From positions 37,601,769 to 37,665,768 of the forward strand of contig NC_061514.1 of assembly GCF_022539505.1 (NCBI RefSeq): a DNA stretch of 64,000 nucleotides, given 5' to 3'. A program made the translations under genes and the position numbers. The notes beneath the pieces are model-generated. The model saw only the letters and a program-made list of their open reading frames with translations, did not search any database and had not been told where the DNA came from. Positions 24,349-35,066 of the stretch are shown here, piece by piece; positions within the stretch are counted from its first letter, which is position 1, and each line of letters opens with the position of its first letter. The DNA is from Lolium rigidum (lineage: Eukaryota > Streptophyta > Magnoliopsida > Poales > Poaceae).

Positions 24349-26462
24349 TCAAGTATTATCGAGAGATGAAGCATTGACATCATAATTTGTTCTAATAATA
24401 GAATCATAAGGTAACTTCATTCTCTTTCTAGGGAAGTGTTCCATACCTTTCTTGAGAGGAAATTGATATTTAATATTACCTTCCTTCATATCAATGGTAG
24501 CACCAACGGTTCGAAGAAAAGGTCTTCCCAATATAATGGGACAAGATGCATTGCATTCAATATCCAAGACAACAAAATCAACGGGGACAAGGTTATTGTT
24601 AACCATAATATGAACATTATCAATTCTCCCCAAAGGTTTCTTTTTAGCATTATCAGCGAGATTAACATCCAAATAACAATTTTTCAATGGTGGCAAGTCA
24701 AGCATATCATAGACTTTTTTAGGCATAACGAAATACTTGCACCAAGATCACATAAAGCATTACAATCAAAATCATTGACCCTCATTTTAATGATGGGCTC
24801 CCAACCATCTTCTAGCTTTCTAGGAATAGAAGTTTCAAGTTTTAGTTTCTCTCCTCTAGCTTTTATGAGAGCATTTGTAATATGTTTTGTGAAAGCCAAG
24901 TTTACAGCGCTAGCATTGGGACTCTTAGCAAGTTTTTGTAAGAACTTTATAACTTCAGAGATGTGGCAATCATCAAAATCTAAATCATTACAATCTAAAG
25001 CAATGGGATTATCATCCCCAAGGTTGGAAAAAATTTCAGCAGTTTTATCACGAGCGGTTTCAGCAGTTTTAGCAGTTTCAGGTAATTTTGCGCGCTTTGC
25101 ACTAGGAGTAGAAACATCGCCAACACCAATTATTTTACCATTAATAGTAGGAGGTGCAGCAACATGTGGAGCATTAGCATTGCTAGTGGTGGTAATAGTC
25201 CAAACTTTAGCTACATTTTTCTCTTTAGCTAGTTTTTCATTTTCTTCTCTATCCCACCTAGCACGCAGTTCAGCCATTAATCTTATATTCTCATTAATTC
25301 TAACTTGGATGGAATTTGCTGTAGTAACAATTTTATTTTCAATATCCCTATTAGGCATAACTTTCGACTTCAAAAGATCAACATCAGAGGCAAGACTATC
25401 AACCTTAGAAGCAAGAATATCAATTTTATTGAGCTTTTCCTCAACGATTTGTTAAAGGCAGTTTGTGTACTAATAAATTCTTTAAGCATAGCTTCAAGTC
25501 CAGGGGGTGTATTCCTATTATTGTTGTAAGAATTCCCATAATAATTAGCATAACCGTTACCATTATTATAAGGATATGGCCTATAGTTATTACTAGAATT
25601 GTTCCGATAAGCATTGTTGTTGAAATTATTATTTTTAATGAAGTTTACATCAACATGTTCTTCTTGGGCAACCAATGAAGCTAACGAAACATTATTAGGA
25701 TCAACATTAGTCCTATCATTCACAAGCATAGACATAATAGCATCAACCTTATCATTCAAGGAAGAGGATTCTTCAACCGAATTTACCTTCTTACCTTGTG
25801 GAGCTCTTTCCGTGTGCCATTCAGAGTAATTAATCATCATATCATCAAGAAGCTTTGTAGCCGCCCCCAAGGTGATGGACATAAAGGTACCTCCAGCAGC
25901 TGAATCCAATAAATTCCGCGAAGAAAAATTTAGTCCTGCATAGAAGGTTTGGATGATCATCCAAGTAGTCAGTCCATGGGTTGGGCAATTTTTAAGCAAA
26001 GATTTCATTCTTTCCCAAGCTTGAGCAACATGTTCATTATCCAATTGTTTAAAATTCATTATGCTACTCCTCAAAGATATAATTTTAGCAGGGGGATAAT
26101 ATCTACCAATAAAAGCATCCTTGCATTTAGTCCAGGAATCAATACTATTCTTAGGCAGAGATAGCAACCAATCTTTAGCTCTTCCTCTTAATGAGAAAGG
26201 AAACAATTTCAATTTAATAATATCACCATCTACATCTTTATACTTTTGCATTTCACACAATTCAACAAAATTATTGAGATGGGCAGCAGCATCATCGGAA
26301 CTAACACCGAGAAAATTGCTCTCGCATAACAAGATTCAGAAAGCGAGGTTTAATTTCAAAGAATTCTGCTGTAGTAGCAGGTGGAGCAATAGGTGTGCAT
26401 AGGAAATCATTATTATTTGTGGTTGTGAAGTCACACAACTTAGTATTTTCAGGGGTGGCCAT
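24349..26462 (-). pseudogene. Gypsy gag-protease pseudogene of element 2
   Basis: Minus strand, from an ATG at 26462 (MATPENTKLCDF) about 220 nt inside the primer-binding site. A frameshift near 26330 leads into the retrotransposon gag domain (WLLSLPKNSIDSWTKCKDAF; FKQLDNEHVAQAWERMKSLL; TFYAGLN). An Asn-rich linker follows, a second shift near 25370, then a long coiled Lys/Ala region. The protease reads CDLGASIS, in which D-L-G-A replaces the usual D-S/T-G-A as in many plant Tat/Athila-type Gypsy elements. After a third shift come the flap and PIILGRPFL, and a stop after SSLDNT. No RT follows, so the family may end here naturally. At least three frameshifts make it inactive. No CCHC knuckle was found. 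Confidence 0.85.
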
Positions 26463-26678
26463 TTTAGCAGTAGTAAATAAAGCAAACTAGATAAAGTAAA
26501 TGCAAGTAACTAATTTTTTTGTGTTTTTGATATAGCAAACAATAAGGTAAAGCTAGCAACTATTTTTTTTGTGTTTTGATATAATGCAGCAAACAAAGTA
26601 GTAAATAAAATAAAGCAAGACAAAAACAAAGTAAAGAGATTGGGAAGTGGAGACTCCCCTTGCAGCGTGTCTTGATCT

Positions 26679-26694
26679 CCCGACAACGGCGCCG
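26679..26694 (-). other. Primer-binding site of element 2
   Basis: Sense GGCGCCGTTGTCGGGA about 12 nt inside the 5' LTR. Same class as in element 1. Confidence 0.7.
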
Positions 26695-26706
26695 AGAAAA
26701 AAAGCT

Positions 26707-28305
26707 TGATGGCGTGTAACTCACACGTTCGTTGGGAACCCCAAGAGGAAGGTATGATGCGCACAGCGGCAAGTTTTCCCTCAGAAAGAAACCAAGGTTT
26801 ATCGAACCAGGAGGAGCCAAGAAGCACGTTGAAGGTTGATGGCGGCGGGATGTAGTGCGGCGCAACACCAGAGATTCCGGCGCCAACGTGGAACCCGCAC
26901 AACACAACCAAAGTACTTTGCCCCAACGAAACAGTGAGGTTGTCAATCTCACCGGCTTGCTGTAACAAAGGATTAACCGTATTGTGTGGAAGATGATTGT
27001 TTGCAAGAAAACGAGTAAAACAAGTATTGCAGACAGATTTGTATTTCGAGTATAAAAGAATGGACCGGGGTCCACAGTTCACTAGAGGTGTCTCTCCCAT
27101 AAGATAAAAGCATGTTGGGTGAACAAATTACGGTCGGGCAATTGACAAATAGAGAGGGCATAACAATGCACATACATGTCATGATAAATATAGTGAGATT
27201 TAATTGGGCATTACGACAAAGTACATAGACCGCCATCCAACTGCATCTATGCCTAAAAGTCCACCTTCGGGTTATCATCCGAACCCCTTCCGGTATTAAG
27301 TTGCAAAGCAACGGACAATTGCATTAAGTATGGTGCGTAATGTAATCAACAACTACATCCTTAGACATAGCATCAATGTTTTATCCCTAGTGGCAACAAC
27401 ACATCCACAACCTTAGAACTTTCACGTCACTGTCCCGAGATATCAATGGAGGCATGAACCCACTATCGAGCATAAATACTCCCTCTTGGAGTTAAGAGCA
27501 AAAACTTGGCCAGAGCCTCTACTAATAACGGAGAGCATGCAAGATCATAAACAACACATAGGTAATAACTTGATAATTAACATAACATAATATTCTCTAT
27601 CCATCGGATCCCGACAAACACAACATATAGTATTACAGATAGATGATCTTGATCATGTTAGGCAGCTCACAAGATCCAACAATGAAGCACAATGAGGAGA
27701 AGACAACCATCTAGCTACTGCTATGGACCCATAGTCCAGGGTGAACTACTCACTCATCACTCCGGAGGCGACCATGGCGGTGAAGAGTCCTCCGGGAGAT
27801 GAATCCCCTCTCCGGCAGGGTGCCGGAGGAGATCTCCAGAATCCCCCGAGATGGGATTGGCGGCGGCGGCGTCTCAGTAAGGTTTTCCGTATCGTGGCTC
27901 TCGATACTGGGGGTTTCGCGACGGGAGCTATTTGTAGGCGGAAGGGCAGCGCAGGGGGCCACACGAGGGGCCCACACCATAGGTCGGCGCGGCCAGGGCC
28001 TGGGCCGCGCCGCCCTGGTGTCTGGCCACCTCGTGGCCCCACTTCGACTCTCCTTCGGTCTTCTGGAAGCTTCGTGGCAAAATAGGACCCCGGGCGTTGA
28101 TTTCGTCCAATTCCGAGAATATTTCGTTACTAGGATTTCGAAACCAAAAACAGCAGAAAACAACAAGCTGGCTCTTCGGCATCTTGTTAATAGGTTAGTT
28201 CCGGAAAATGCACGAATATGACATAAAGTGTGCATAAAACATGTAGATATCATCAATAATGTAGCATGGAACACAAGAAATTATCGATACGTCGGAGACG
28301 TATCA
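26707..28305 (-). repeat. 5' LTR of element 2
   Basis: Aligns fully with 20160-21758, with few substitutions. Contains the GC palindrome at 27969-28030 and, in sense just downstream, CCTACAAATAGC as a TATA-like box (27925-27940). Confidence 0.9.
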
Positions 28306-31079
28306 AGCCACAAGTCATATGACCGGAAGCAATAATATTGTTGTCGACCTCGAGCCTTCTCACTCTACCGTATCATATGGCGACAACACGTGCTCTAAGG
28401 TATTGGGTCTTGGAAAGGTGGTGGTAACACCCGACATATCACTTGTGAATGTCCTCCTTGTCGAGACCCTTGGTTACAACTTACTCTCCGTTCATCAAAT
28501 TGCTCGCATGGGTCTATGTACTTTCTTTGATGAACATATGGTGGTCCTCTTGTGGAGCAAGACACTCCGTGTAGCTTTTGTTGGATATGTAGAGAACGGA
28601 TTTTATGTTGTTGACTTCTCCGGAAAGACAACATCTTCCGCTCTTTGCCTATTCAAAAAGGTGACAAGGGTTGGTTATGGCATCGCCGACTAGCCCATGT
28701 CAACATGAGGACTTTGCAAAGTCTCCACAAGGGTGGCCACATTCTCGGACTAAAAGAAGATGTCTCTTTTTGTAAAGATCGTGTTTGTAGGGCTTGCGTA
28801 CAAGGAAAAATGCATGGAGCTCCTCACAAGGCCAAGACAATCATCTCTACCACAAGATGCTTGGAGCTCTTACATGTTGATCTCTTCGGTCCACCGTCTC
28901 ATGAAAGTCTTGGAGGAAAGAAGTATTGCCTCGTCATTGTTGATGAATATTCATGCTATTGTTGGGTATTCTTCTTCAAGTACAAGAGTGAGACTCAACG
29001 GACCATGATGGAGTTTGCCAATCAAGTTAAACGCAAGTACGACAACAAGATCCTCACAATAAGGAGCGACAATGGAACGGAGTTCAAGAACTATACTTTG
29101 GATGACTTCCTCGGCGAAGAAGGAATCCAACACCAATACTCCACGCCATATACTCCCCAACAAAATGGGGTCGCCGAAAGGAAGAATCGAACCTTGATTG
29201 AAGCCGCTCGAACCATGATGATGGAGTAAAAGTCTAATTACAATTTTTGGGCGGAAGCTATCTCTACCGCATGCCATGCTACTAATCGTCTCTACTTTCG
29301 CAAAGGCCTAGAGAAGACACCATATGAGATTCTCACCGGCAACAAGCCCAATGTGTCATACTTCAAGGTCTTCGGATGCAAATGCTATGTGCTTGTCAAG
29401 GACACATGTCTATCCAAGTTTGATTCAAGAGCTCAAGAAAGAATTTTCGTTGGCTATGCTATGGATTCTCACGCCTATAGAGTCTTCAACAAGTCAAATG
29501 GGCGCATTGTAGAACCTTGTGATGTGACATTCGATGAAGATGATAGATCTTTGGAGGAGCGAAGTGATTCTTGTGAGAAAGGAGATGCAATTCCCCCGGA
29601 TGCCATAGGAAGGATGGGTGTTGGCATTCGCCGACCTCAAGAGCTACCTTCTATGAGTACGGGGAAGGACCAAGTTCCACCCAAGTGGAGCCATCTACAC
29701 CACAAGGCCAAGCTTCTTCCGTTGATCTTACAAATGCAAGCCAACCTCTACAACAACCTCAAGTTCAACCTCAACAACTACAACAACAATCAAGTACAAG
29801 CTCAACTCATCAAGCTCAAGAACAACATCTACCGCAAGCTCATCTACCACAACAACCAACACCAAGTGACCAAGGCCAAGCTTCAAGTTCTTCTCCGAAT
29901 GGCTCGGGGATGATCTTTATGGACAATCCCATTCCTAGTACCCCCGAGTCATCCGGCTCTCATGATGATGATGATGATGATGCCCACTTCAACAACAATG
30001 AAGGTCAAGGCGAGGACCTAAACCATGATGAAAGCCATGAGGACTCACAAGAATCTACTCCTATGGCCGATACTCGTCGTGAAGATCCTACTACAAGACA
30101 CTTGCGCCTCAAGTCCCATTCCTTGCGTAATGTCATTGGTGATCTAAAGAGCAAAGTAACCACCCGGAGGCAACTAGCAAACTTTTGTGAGCACCACGCC
30201 TTTGTCTCTATGGTGGAACCTCTCAAGGTTAACGATGCCCTTGAAGATCCCGATTGGGTGATTGCAATGCAAGAGGAACTCAACAACTTCAAGAGGAATG
30301 ATGTATGGACTCTCATGAAGCGACCCGATCATTGCCGCAATGTTATCGGCACCAAATGGGTCTTCAAGAACAAGCAAGATGAACATGGCATCGTCATCCG
30401 CAACAAAGAAAGATTGGTGGCACAAGGCTATTCTCAAGTTGAAGGCGTGGACTTTGGTGAAACCTTTGCACCCGTTGCAAGGCTTGAGTCCATCCGTATC
30501 CTTTTGGCCTTTGCCTCTCATCATGGCTTCAAGTTGCAACAAATGGATGTTAAGAGTGCTTTTCTTAATGGTCCTCTACATGAGGAGGTGTATGTGAAGC
30601 AACCCCCGGGATTCGAAGACCCCCATTTCCCGGACCATGTCTTCAAGCTAAAAAAGGCCCTATATGGACTCAAACAAGCTCCTAGAGCTTGGTATGAGCA
30701 TCTAAAGGAGTTGCTTGAAGATCGTGGTTTTGAAGTGGGGAAAATTGATCCCACTCTTTTTACTAAGAAAGTCAATGGGGAGCTTTTCGTATGCCAACTC
30801 TATGTAGATGACATCATATTTGGCTCGACTAACTCAAAGTTTAATGATGAGTTTGCTAAGTTGATGACTAATAGGTTTGAGATGTCAATGATGGGTGAAC
30901 TCAAGTACTTCCTTGGGTTTGAGATCAAGCAAATGGGACAAGGCACCTTCATCAATCAAGCAAAGTATCTCCAAGACATGCTCAAGCGCTTCGACATGAA
31001 GGACGCCAAGGGAATTGGAACTCCAATGCATCTCAAGTGTCAACTCTCTCTTGACGAGACCGGCAAGGCGGTGGATCCC
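28306..31079 (+). pseudogene. Copia pol pseudogene: integrase and reverse transcriptase
   Basis: Plus strand, starts mid-gene. 28310-28640 is the linker after protease. After a frameshift, the integrase zinc region has WHRRLAHVN and VCRACVQGK (28670-28810). The integrase core has LLHVDLFGP, IRSDNGTEF and NGVAERKN, so the D, D and E are all present. An in-frame TAA at 29227 replaces the usual Tyr codon before KSNYNFW. A shift near 29680 leads into a Gln-rich linker, then the RT domain with [19 protein letters not shown] and the catalytic YVDD at 30801-30812. The frame is cut at 31079 (GKAVDP) by an LTR; the RT end and RNase H are absent. The left side is cut by element 2. Confidence 0.93.
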
Positions 31080-32578
31080 TGATGTCTACGGGAGCTTCTA
31101 TTCTTGTAGACAGTGTTGGGCCTCCAAGAGCAGAGGTTTGTAGAACAGCAGCAAGTTTCCCTTAAGTGGATCACCCAAGGTTTATCGATCTCAGGGAGGA
31201 AGAGGTCAAAGATATCCCTCTCAAGCAACCCTCGCAACCACAAAGCAAGAAGTCTCTTGTGTCCCCAACACACCTAATACACTTGTCGGATGTATAGGTG
31301 CACTAGTTCGGCGAAGAGATAGTGAAATACAAGTAGTATGGATGTATATGAGTGGTAATAGCAATCTGAATAAAATATGGCAGCGAGTAAACATGCAACG
31401 GAACAGTAAATAAACGGAGATTCGATGTTTGGAAACAAGGCCTAGGGATCATACTTTCACTAGTGGACACTCTCAACATTGATCGCATAATAAATAACTC
31501 TTTCTCTTATGTGCTACATACACTCTTTTGTTGGATGATGAACACATTGCGTAGGATTACACGAACCCTCAATGCCGGAGTTAACAAGATCCACAATTCA
31601 ATGTTCATATTTAAATAACCTTAGAGCATAATAGATCATTGCAAAATAAACCAAGAACTAACATAGTGCACACACTGTCCACATTACACTATGAAGGAGG
31701 AATAGATCACATCAATACTATCATAATGATAATTAACTCCACAATCTACAAGAGATCATGATCATAGCCTACGACAAGAACCACACGGTGCACACACTAG
31801 TCACCTTTACACCATGTAGGAGGAATAGACTACTTTAATAACATCACATGAGTAGCACATAAACTAGTAGAGATACAAAGCTCATCATATGGATCTCAAT
31901 CATGCAAAGCAATTCACGAGATCATTGTATTGGAGTACGGAGAGAGAGATTAACCACATAGCTACGGTAGAGCCCTCAGCCCCGGGGGTGAATTACTCCC
32001 TCCTCATCATGGAGGCAGCGATGGCGGTGAAGATGGCGGTGGAGACGGCGGTGGAGATGGCTCCGGGGGCAATTCCCCGTCCCGGCGGGGTGCCGGAACA
32101 GAGACTTCTGTCCCCCGAATTGGAGTTTCGCGATGTGGCGGCGCCCCTGGAGTCTTTCTGGAGTTTCGTCAAGAGTTATCGCGTTTTTAGGTCGAGACGG
32201 CTTTAATAGGCGAAGAGGCGGCGCAGGGGGGTGCCTGGGGGCTCCCCACCATAGGCCGGCGCGGGCCCGAGCCAGGCCGCGCCGCCTTATGGTGTGGTGG
32301 CCCTCCGGCCCCTCTCCGACTCTTCTTCGGTGTTCTGGATGCTTCCGGGAAAAATAGGAGGTTTGGTCTTCGTTTCGTCGAATTCCGAGAATATTGCCCG
32401 AACAGCCTTTCTGGAACCAAAAACAGCAAAAAACGAGAACCGGCACTGTGGCATCTTGTTAATAGGTTAGTTCCGAGAAAATGCACGAATATGACATAAA
32501 GTGTGCATAAAACATGTAGATATCATCAATAATGTGGCATGGAACATAAGAAATTATCGATACGTCGGAGACGTATCA
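31080..32578 (-). repeat. LTR of element 4 (1499 bp)
   Basis: TG...CA ends. GC palindrome at 32244-32299 with arms CCACCATAGGCCGGCGCGGG and GGCCGCGCCGCC. Sense CGCCTATTAAAGCC near 32200 is the likely TATA region. Confidence 0.88.
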
Positions 32579-32862
32579 GCATCCCCAATCTTAGTTCCTG
32601 CTCGTCCCGAGCAGGTAAACGATAAACACAGATAATTTCTGGAGTGACATGCCATCATAACCTTGATCATACTATTTGTAAAGCATATGTAGTGAATGCA
32701 GCGATCAAAACAATGTATATGACATGAGTAAACAAGTGAATCATATAGCAAAAACTTTTAATGAATAGTACTTAAAGACAAACATCAATAAGTCTTGCAT
32801 AAGAGTTAACTCATAAAGCAATAAATTCATAGTAAAGGCATTGAAGCGACACAATGGAAGAT
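31080..32862 (-). mobile_element. Gypsy element 4, 3' end only, cut by the assembly gap
   Basis: The LTR 31080-32578 (starts TGATGTCTACGGGAGC, ends GACGTATCA) is followed by 284 bp of interior with the same polypurine tract and stem-loop (32597-32615) as elements 1 and 2. Minus orientation. The element is inserted in the RT of the Copia pseudogene. The sequence then runs into Ns. Its LTR is the same family as 37470-38950, which lies in the opposite orientation. Confidence 0.8.
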
Positions 32863-32962
32863 NNNNNNNNNNNNNNNNNNNNNNNNNNNNNNNNNNNNNN
32901 NNNNNNNNNNNNNNNNNNNNNNNNNNNNNNNNNNNNNNNNNNNNNNNNNNNNNNNNNNNNNN
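32863..32962. other. Assembly gap, 100 Ns
   Basis: Exactly 100 Ns, a common placeholder for a gap of unknown size. Both sides belong to the same Gypsy family but in opposite orientation. Confidence 0.98.
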
Positions 32963-34116
32963 GAGATTGAAGACTTTAATGCTCAAATGCCCCAATCATG
33001 AGCTTCCAGGTAATATCATCATTGATAATTTCTATGCAAGACTTTCTTTTCAAGATAAGACCTTGCTTGGATACTACTTGTTACGGATCATTCACGAGCA
33101 ATAAAGAAGAGTTTAAAAGGGACCTTCTTGATCGGATTAAGGAGAACGCTGAAGATTGGGAGAACGACAAAGGTAAAGAGTCGGGTATAAACTATGATTA
33201 TGAATGCATTGAAACTTTTATGAATACTGATAAATTTCGAAATATGAGTGCTACTTATGGTCTTGACTCTCAAGTTGCTGCAAATCTTTATAAAGCCTTT
33301 GCTTCTCATTTAGAATTGCCTAAAAAGAATTTTGATAAGTATCATGAACCTTTTAAAGAGGCTTGCATGAAGAATGACATTGTTGTTAATGATTGCAATA
33401 AGCATGCTCAAACTTCTAAGAATGCTATTTCCTATAAGCATGTTAATTTTTGTGGAATACATAGACCTTGTGGAATTAATCAAATAGAAGATGAATATTG
33501 TATCCATCACAGAAATGAAAAAACTAGAAAGTGGTCTAGAGCTCTAGATGATCTTGGAGAAAAAGTGTGTGCCCTCTATCCTTTTATTTGTGAACTTTGC
33601 CATAGAGTTGGTCATTTTAATTTTCAATGTTCCTCCAATGATAATTCAAACCCCATGAGTGCTGCAAATTTGTATTGTGATGATGAAATTATTCCTAATC
33701 AGCATGATGAACTTACCTTATTTTTGAAGTGTGAAGAGTTATCAAGAAAAATTTCTTTGTTAAATATTAACGATCTTGATATTGATGATGTCCTGCATGG
33801 TTGTCTTTCTTATTGCATTGATAATAGCCATACAAATACTTACATACAAAATATTTTAGAAGATGACACCTTGCCAAAATATGATAGGACCGTTGTGTGT
33901 TTTCAATTAATTAATGAAAAGGAGGGATCCTCCCAAGTTTCTTCTATTGTTTCTAAAAGTAAATCAGGTTATGCGGACAAGCCACCCTTCAAGCCTCTTC
34001 CTCCTAAAGAAGGAAGCGAGGAGAGGGAAGAAGAGAAGAAGAAGAAGGGAACGAAGAAGAAGAAGAAGAAGAAGAAGGAGAATAAAAAGAAAGAGGTAAC
34101 GGCGTATCCCGCGTGA
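32963..34116 (+). pseudogene. Gag-like protein of element 5 with CCHC zinc knuckle; 5' truncated
   Basis: From the gap edge, one frame reads LMLKCPNHELPGNIIIDNFY and ARLSFQDKT, typical of grass Gypsy gag. It stops at about 33104, and an overlapping frame (32998-34116) continues with SNKEEFKRDLLDRIKENAED, so there is one frameshift near 33080. A CCHC knuckle CELCHRVGHFNFQC (C-x2-C-x4-H-x4-C) lies at 33589-33630, the nucleic-acid-binding motif of gag nucleocapsids. The C-terminus is a Glu/Lys block (KKKKKKKK). Ends TGA at 34116, overlapping the next reading frame. No protease follows. Confidence 0.75.
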
Positions 34117-35066
34117 ATGAGATAACGCTAGGTAACCGTAAGTATGTTGCTCCTAATGATTATTGTGATAATGAATCTGAATATGATGATCTTCCTATGC
34201 CCTTTACATACATTAGCGATCATGATTTGAATGAGCATACTACTTTTGATATTACAAATCTCTGGGAAACTAATTCTGAAAATGATAATAATTGCCATAG
34301 TGTCAGTGCTATCCATGCTTCCTCCCATAATGATATAGAAAGCTCTAAGCTTGGGGAAGAGGTGTTTGAAAATCCTTTTGCTACTGGTCATTATGTTCTT
34401 GATACATCTCCTTCTAATAACAATGATGGTATGATCATAAATAAACCGACTGTGAAAGATAACTATTCTATTTCTTATGATGACACTGTGCCTCCGATCT
34501 TTGATGATTATTATAAAGAATGCTATGATATAGGTTATAACTATTCTTATGAAACTTGTCATAGTCATGATTGGATTACCAAAAACAATTCTTTTAATAT
34601 GCAACTTGTTTACCATGTTCAAATTCTTGATAATAATCTTGCTCCAATTACTATTAATGAGAATAACTCTTCTTATGCCAAAATTAATGATACTTCTATG
34701 CATATGAACCATGTTAAGAATGTTTTAAGTGACGGATATATTGTGGATTTCATCAATGATGCTACTGAAAGTTATTATGAGAGAGGGAAATATGGTTATA
34801 TGCATCTTAATAATATTAAGTTTCCCCTCTTTGTGTTGAGAATCTTTAAGTTACTCGTGTTTTGTCCTCTTATGCTTGTCACTTTGCTCTTCATGAATTC
34901 ATTTGTGTATAAGATTCTTCTGCATAGGAAGCATGTTAGGCTTAAATGTGTTTTGAATTGCCTCTTGAAGCTCTCTTTTGCTTCAAATACTATTTCTTGC
35001 GGGTGCATCACCAAAATTGCTGAGCCCATCTTAATGGCTATAAAGAAAGAACTTCTTGGGAGATAA
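34086..35066 (+). CDS. D/N/Y-rich protein of element 5 with C-terminal membrane segment
   Basis: Open in the -1 frame relative to the gag-like ORF, from just after a TAA at 34083-34085 to TAG-free end at 35066. The first ATG in frame is not near the start (the first plausible codon is GTG at 34113), so it was probably once fused to the upstream ORF. Rich in Asp, Asn, Tyr and His. After YYERGKYG (about 34771) comes a hydrophobic stretch (FVLRIFKLLVF, MLVTLLFMNSFVYKI) and a basic LHRKHVRLKC tail, then a tail ending KKELLGR. The C-terminal part matches the protein of element 1. Not recognised as a known enzyme. An envelope-like or membrane-tethering role would be speculation. Confidence 0.6.
   Translation, partial: KERGNGVSRVNEITLGNRKYVAPNDYCDNESEYDDLPMPFTYISDHDLNEHTTFDITNLWETNSENDNNCHSVSAIHASSHNDIESSKLGEEVFENPFATGHYVLDTSPSNNNDGMIINKPTVKDNYSISYDDTVPPIFDDYYKECYDIGYNYSYETCHSHDWITKNNSFNMQLVYHVQILDNNLAPITINENNSSYAKINDTSMHMNHVKNVLSDGYIVDFINDATESYYERGKYGYMHLNNIKFPLFVLRIFKLLVFCPLMLVTLLFMNSFVYKILLHRKHVRLKCVLNCLLKLSFASNTISCGCITKIAEPILMAIKKELLGR

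Larger units (their letters stand above)
20160..28305 (-). mobile_element. Two-LTR Gypsy element with gag-protease only (element 2)
   Basis: LTRs 20160-21758 and 26707-28305 (both 1599 bp, nearly identical) flank a 4.9-kb interior on the minus strand. A TGGCGCCGTTGTCGGG-type primer-binding site is near 26679-26694 and a polypurine tract at 21759-21773. The interior has a broken gag-protease gene and no RT, RNase H or integrase, so it is non-autonomous. The 5-bp flanks do not match: TACCG at 20155-20159, AGCCA at 28306-28310. It therefore is not a simple single insertion, or flanking DNA was lost afterwards. Confidence 0.85.

Noticed and set aside
24436..25455. 339-codon plus-strand ORF
   Set aside because: Antisense to the Gypsy gag-protease pseudogene on the minus strand, whose motifs are clear; composition is that of a shadow frame.
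34113..35066. An envelope gene call for the membrane-anchored ORF
   Set aside because: No signal peptide, cleavage site or fusion peptide seen; only a C-terminal hydrophobic segment, so no envelope function is claimed.
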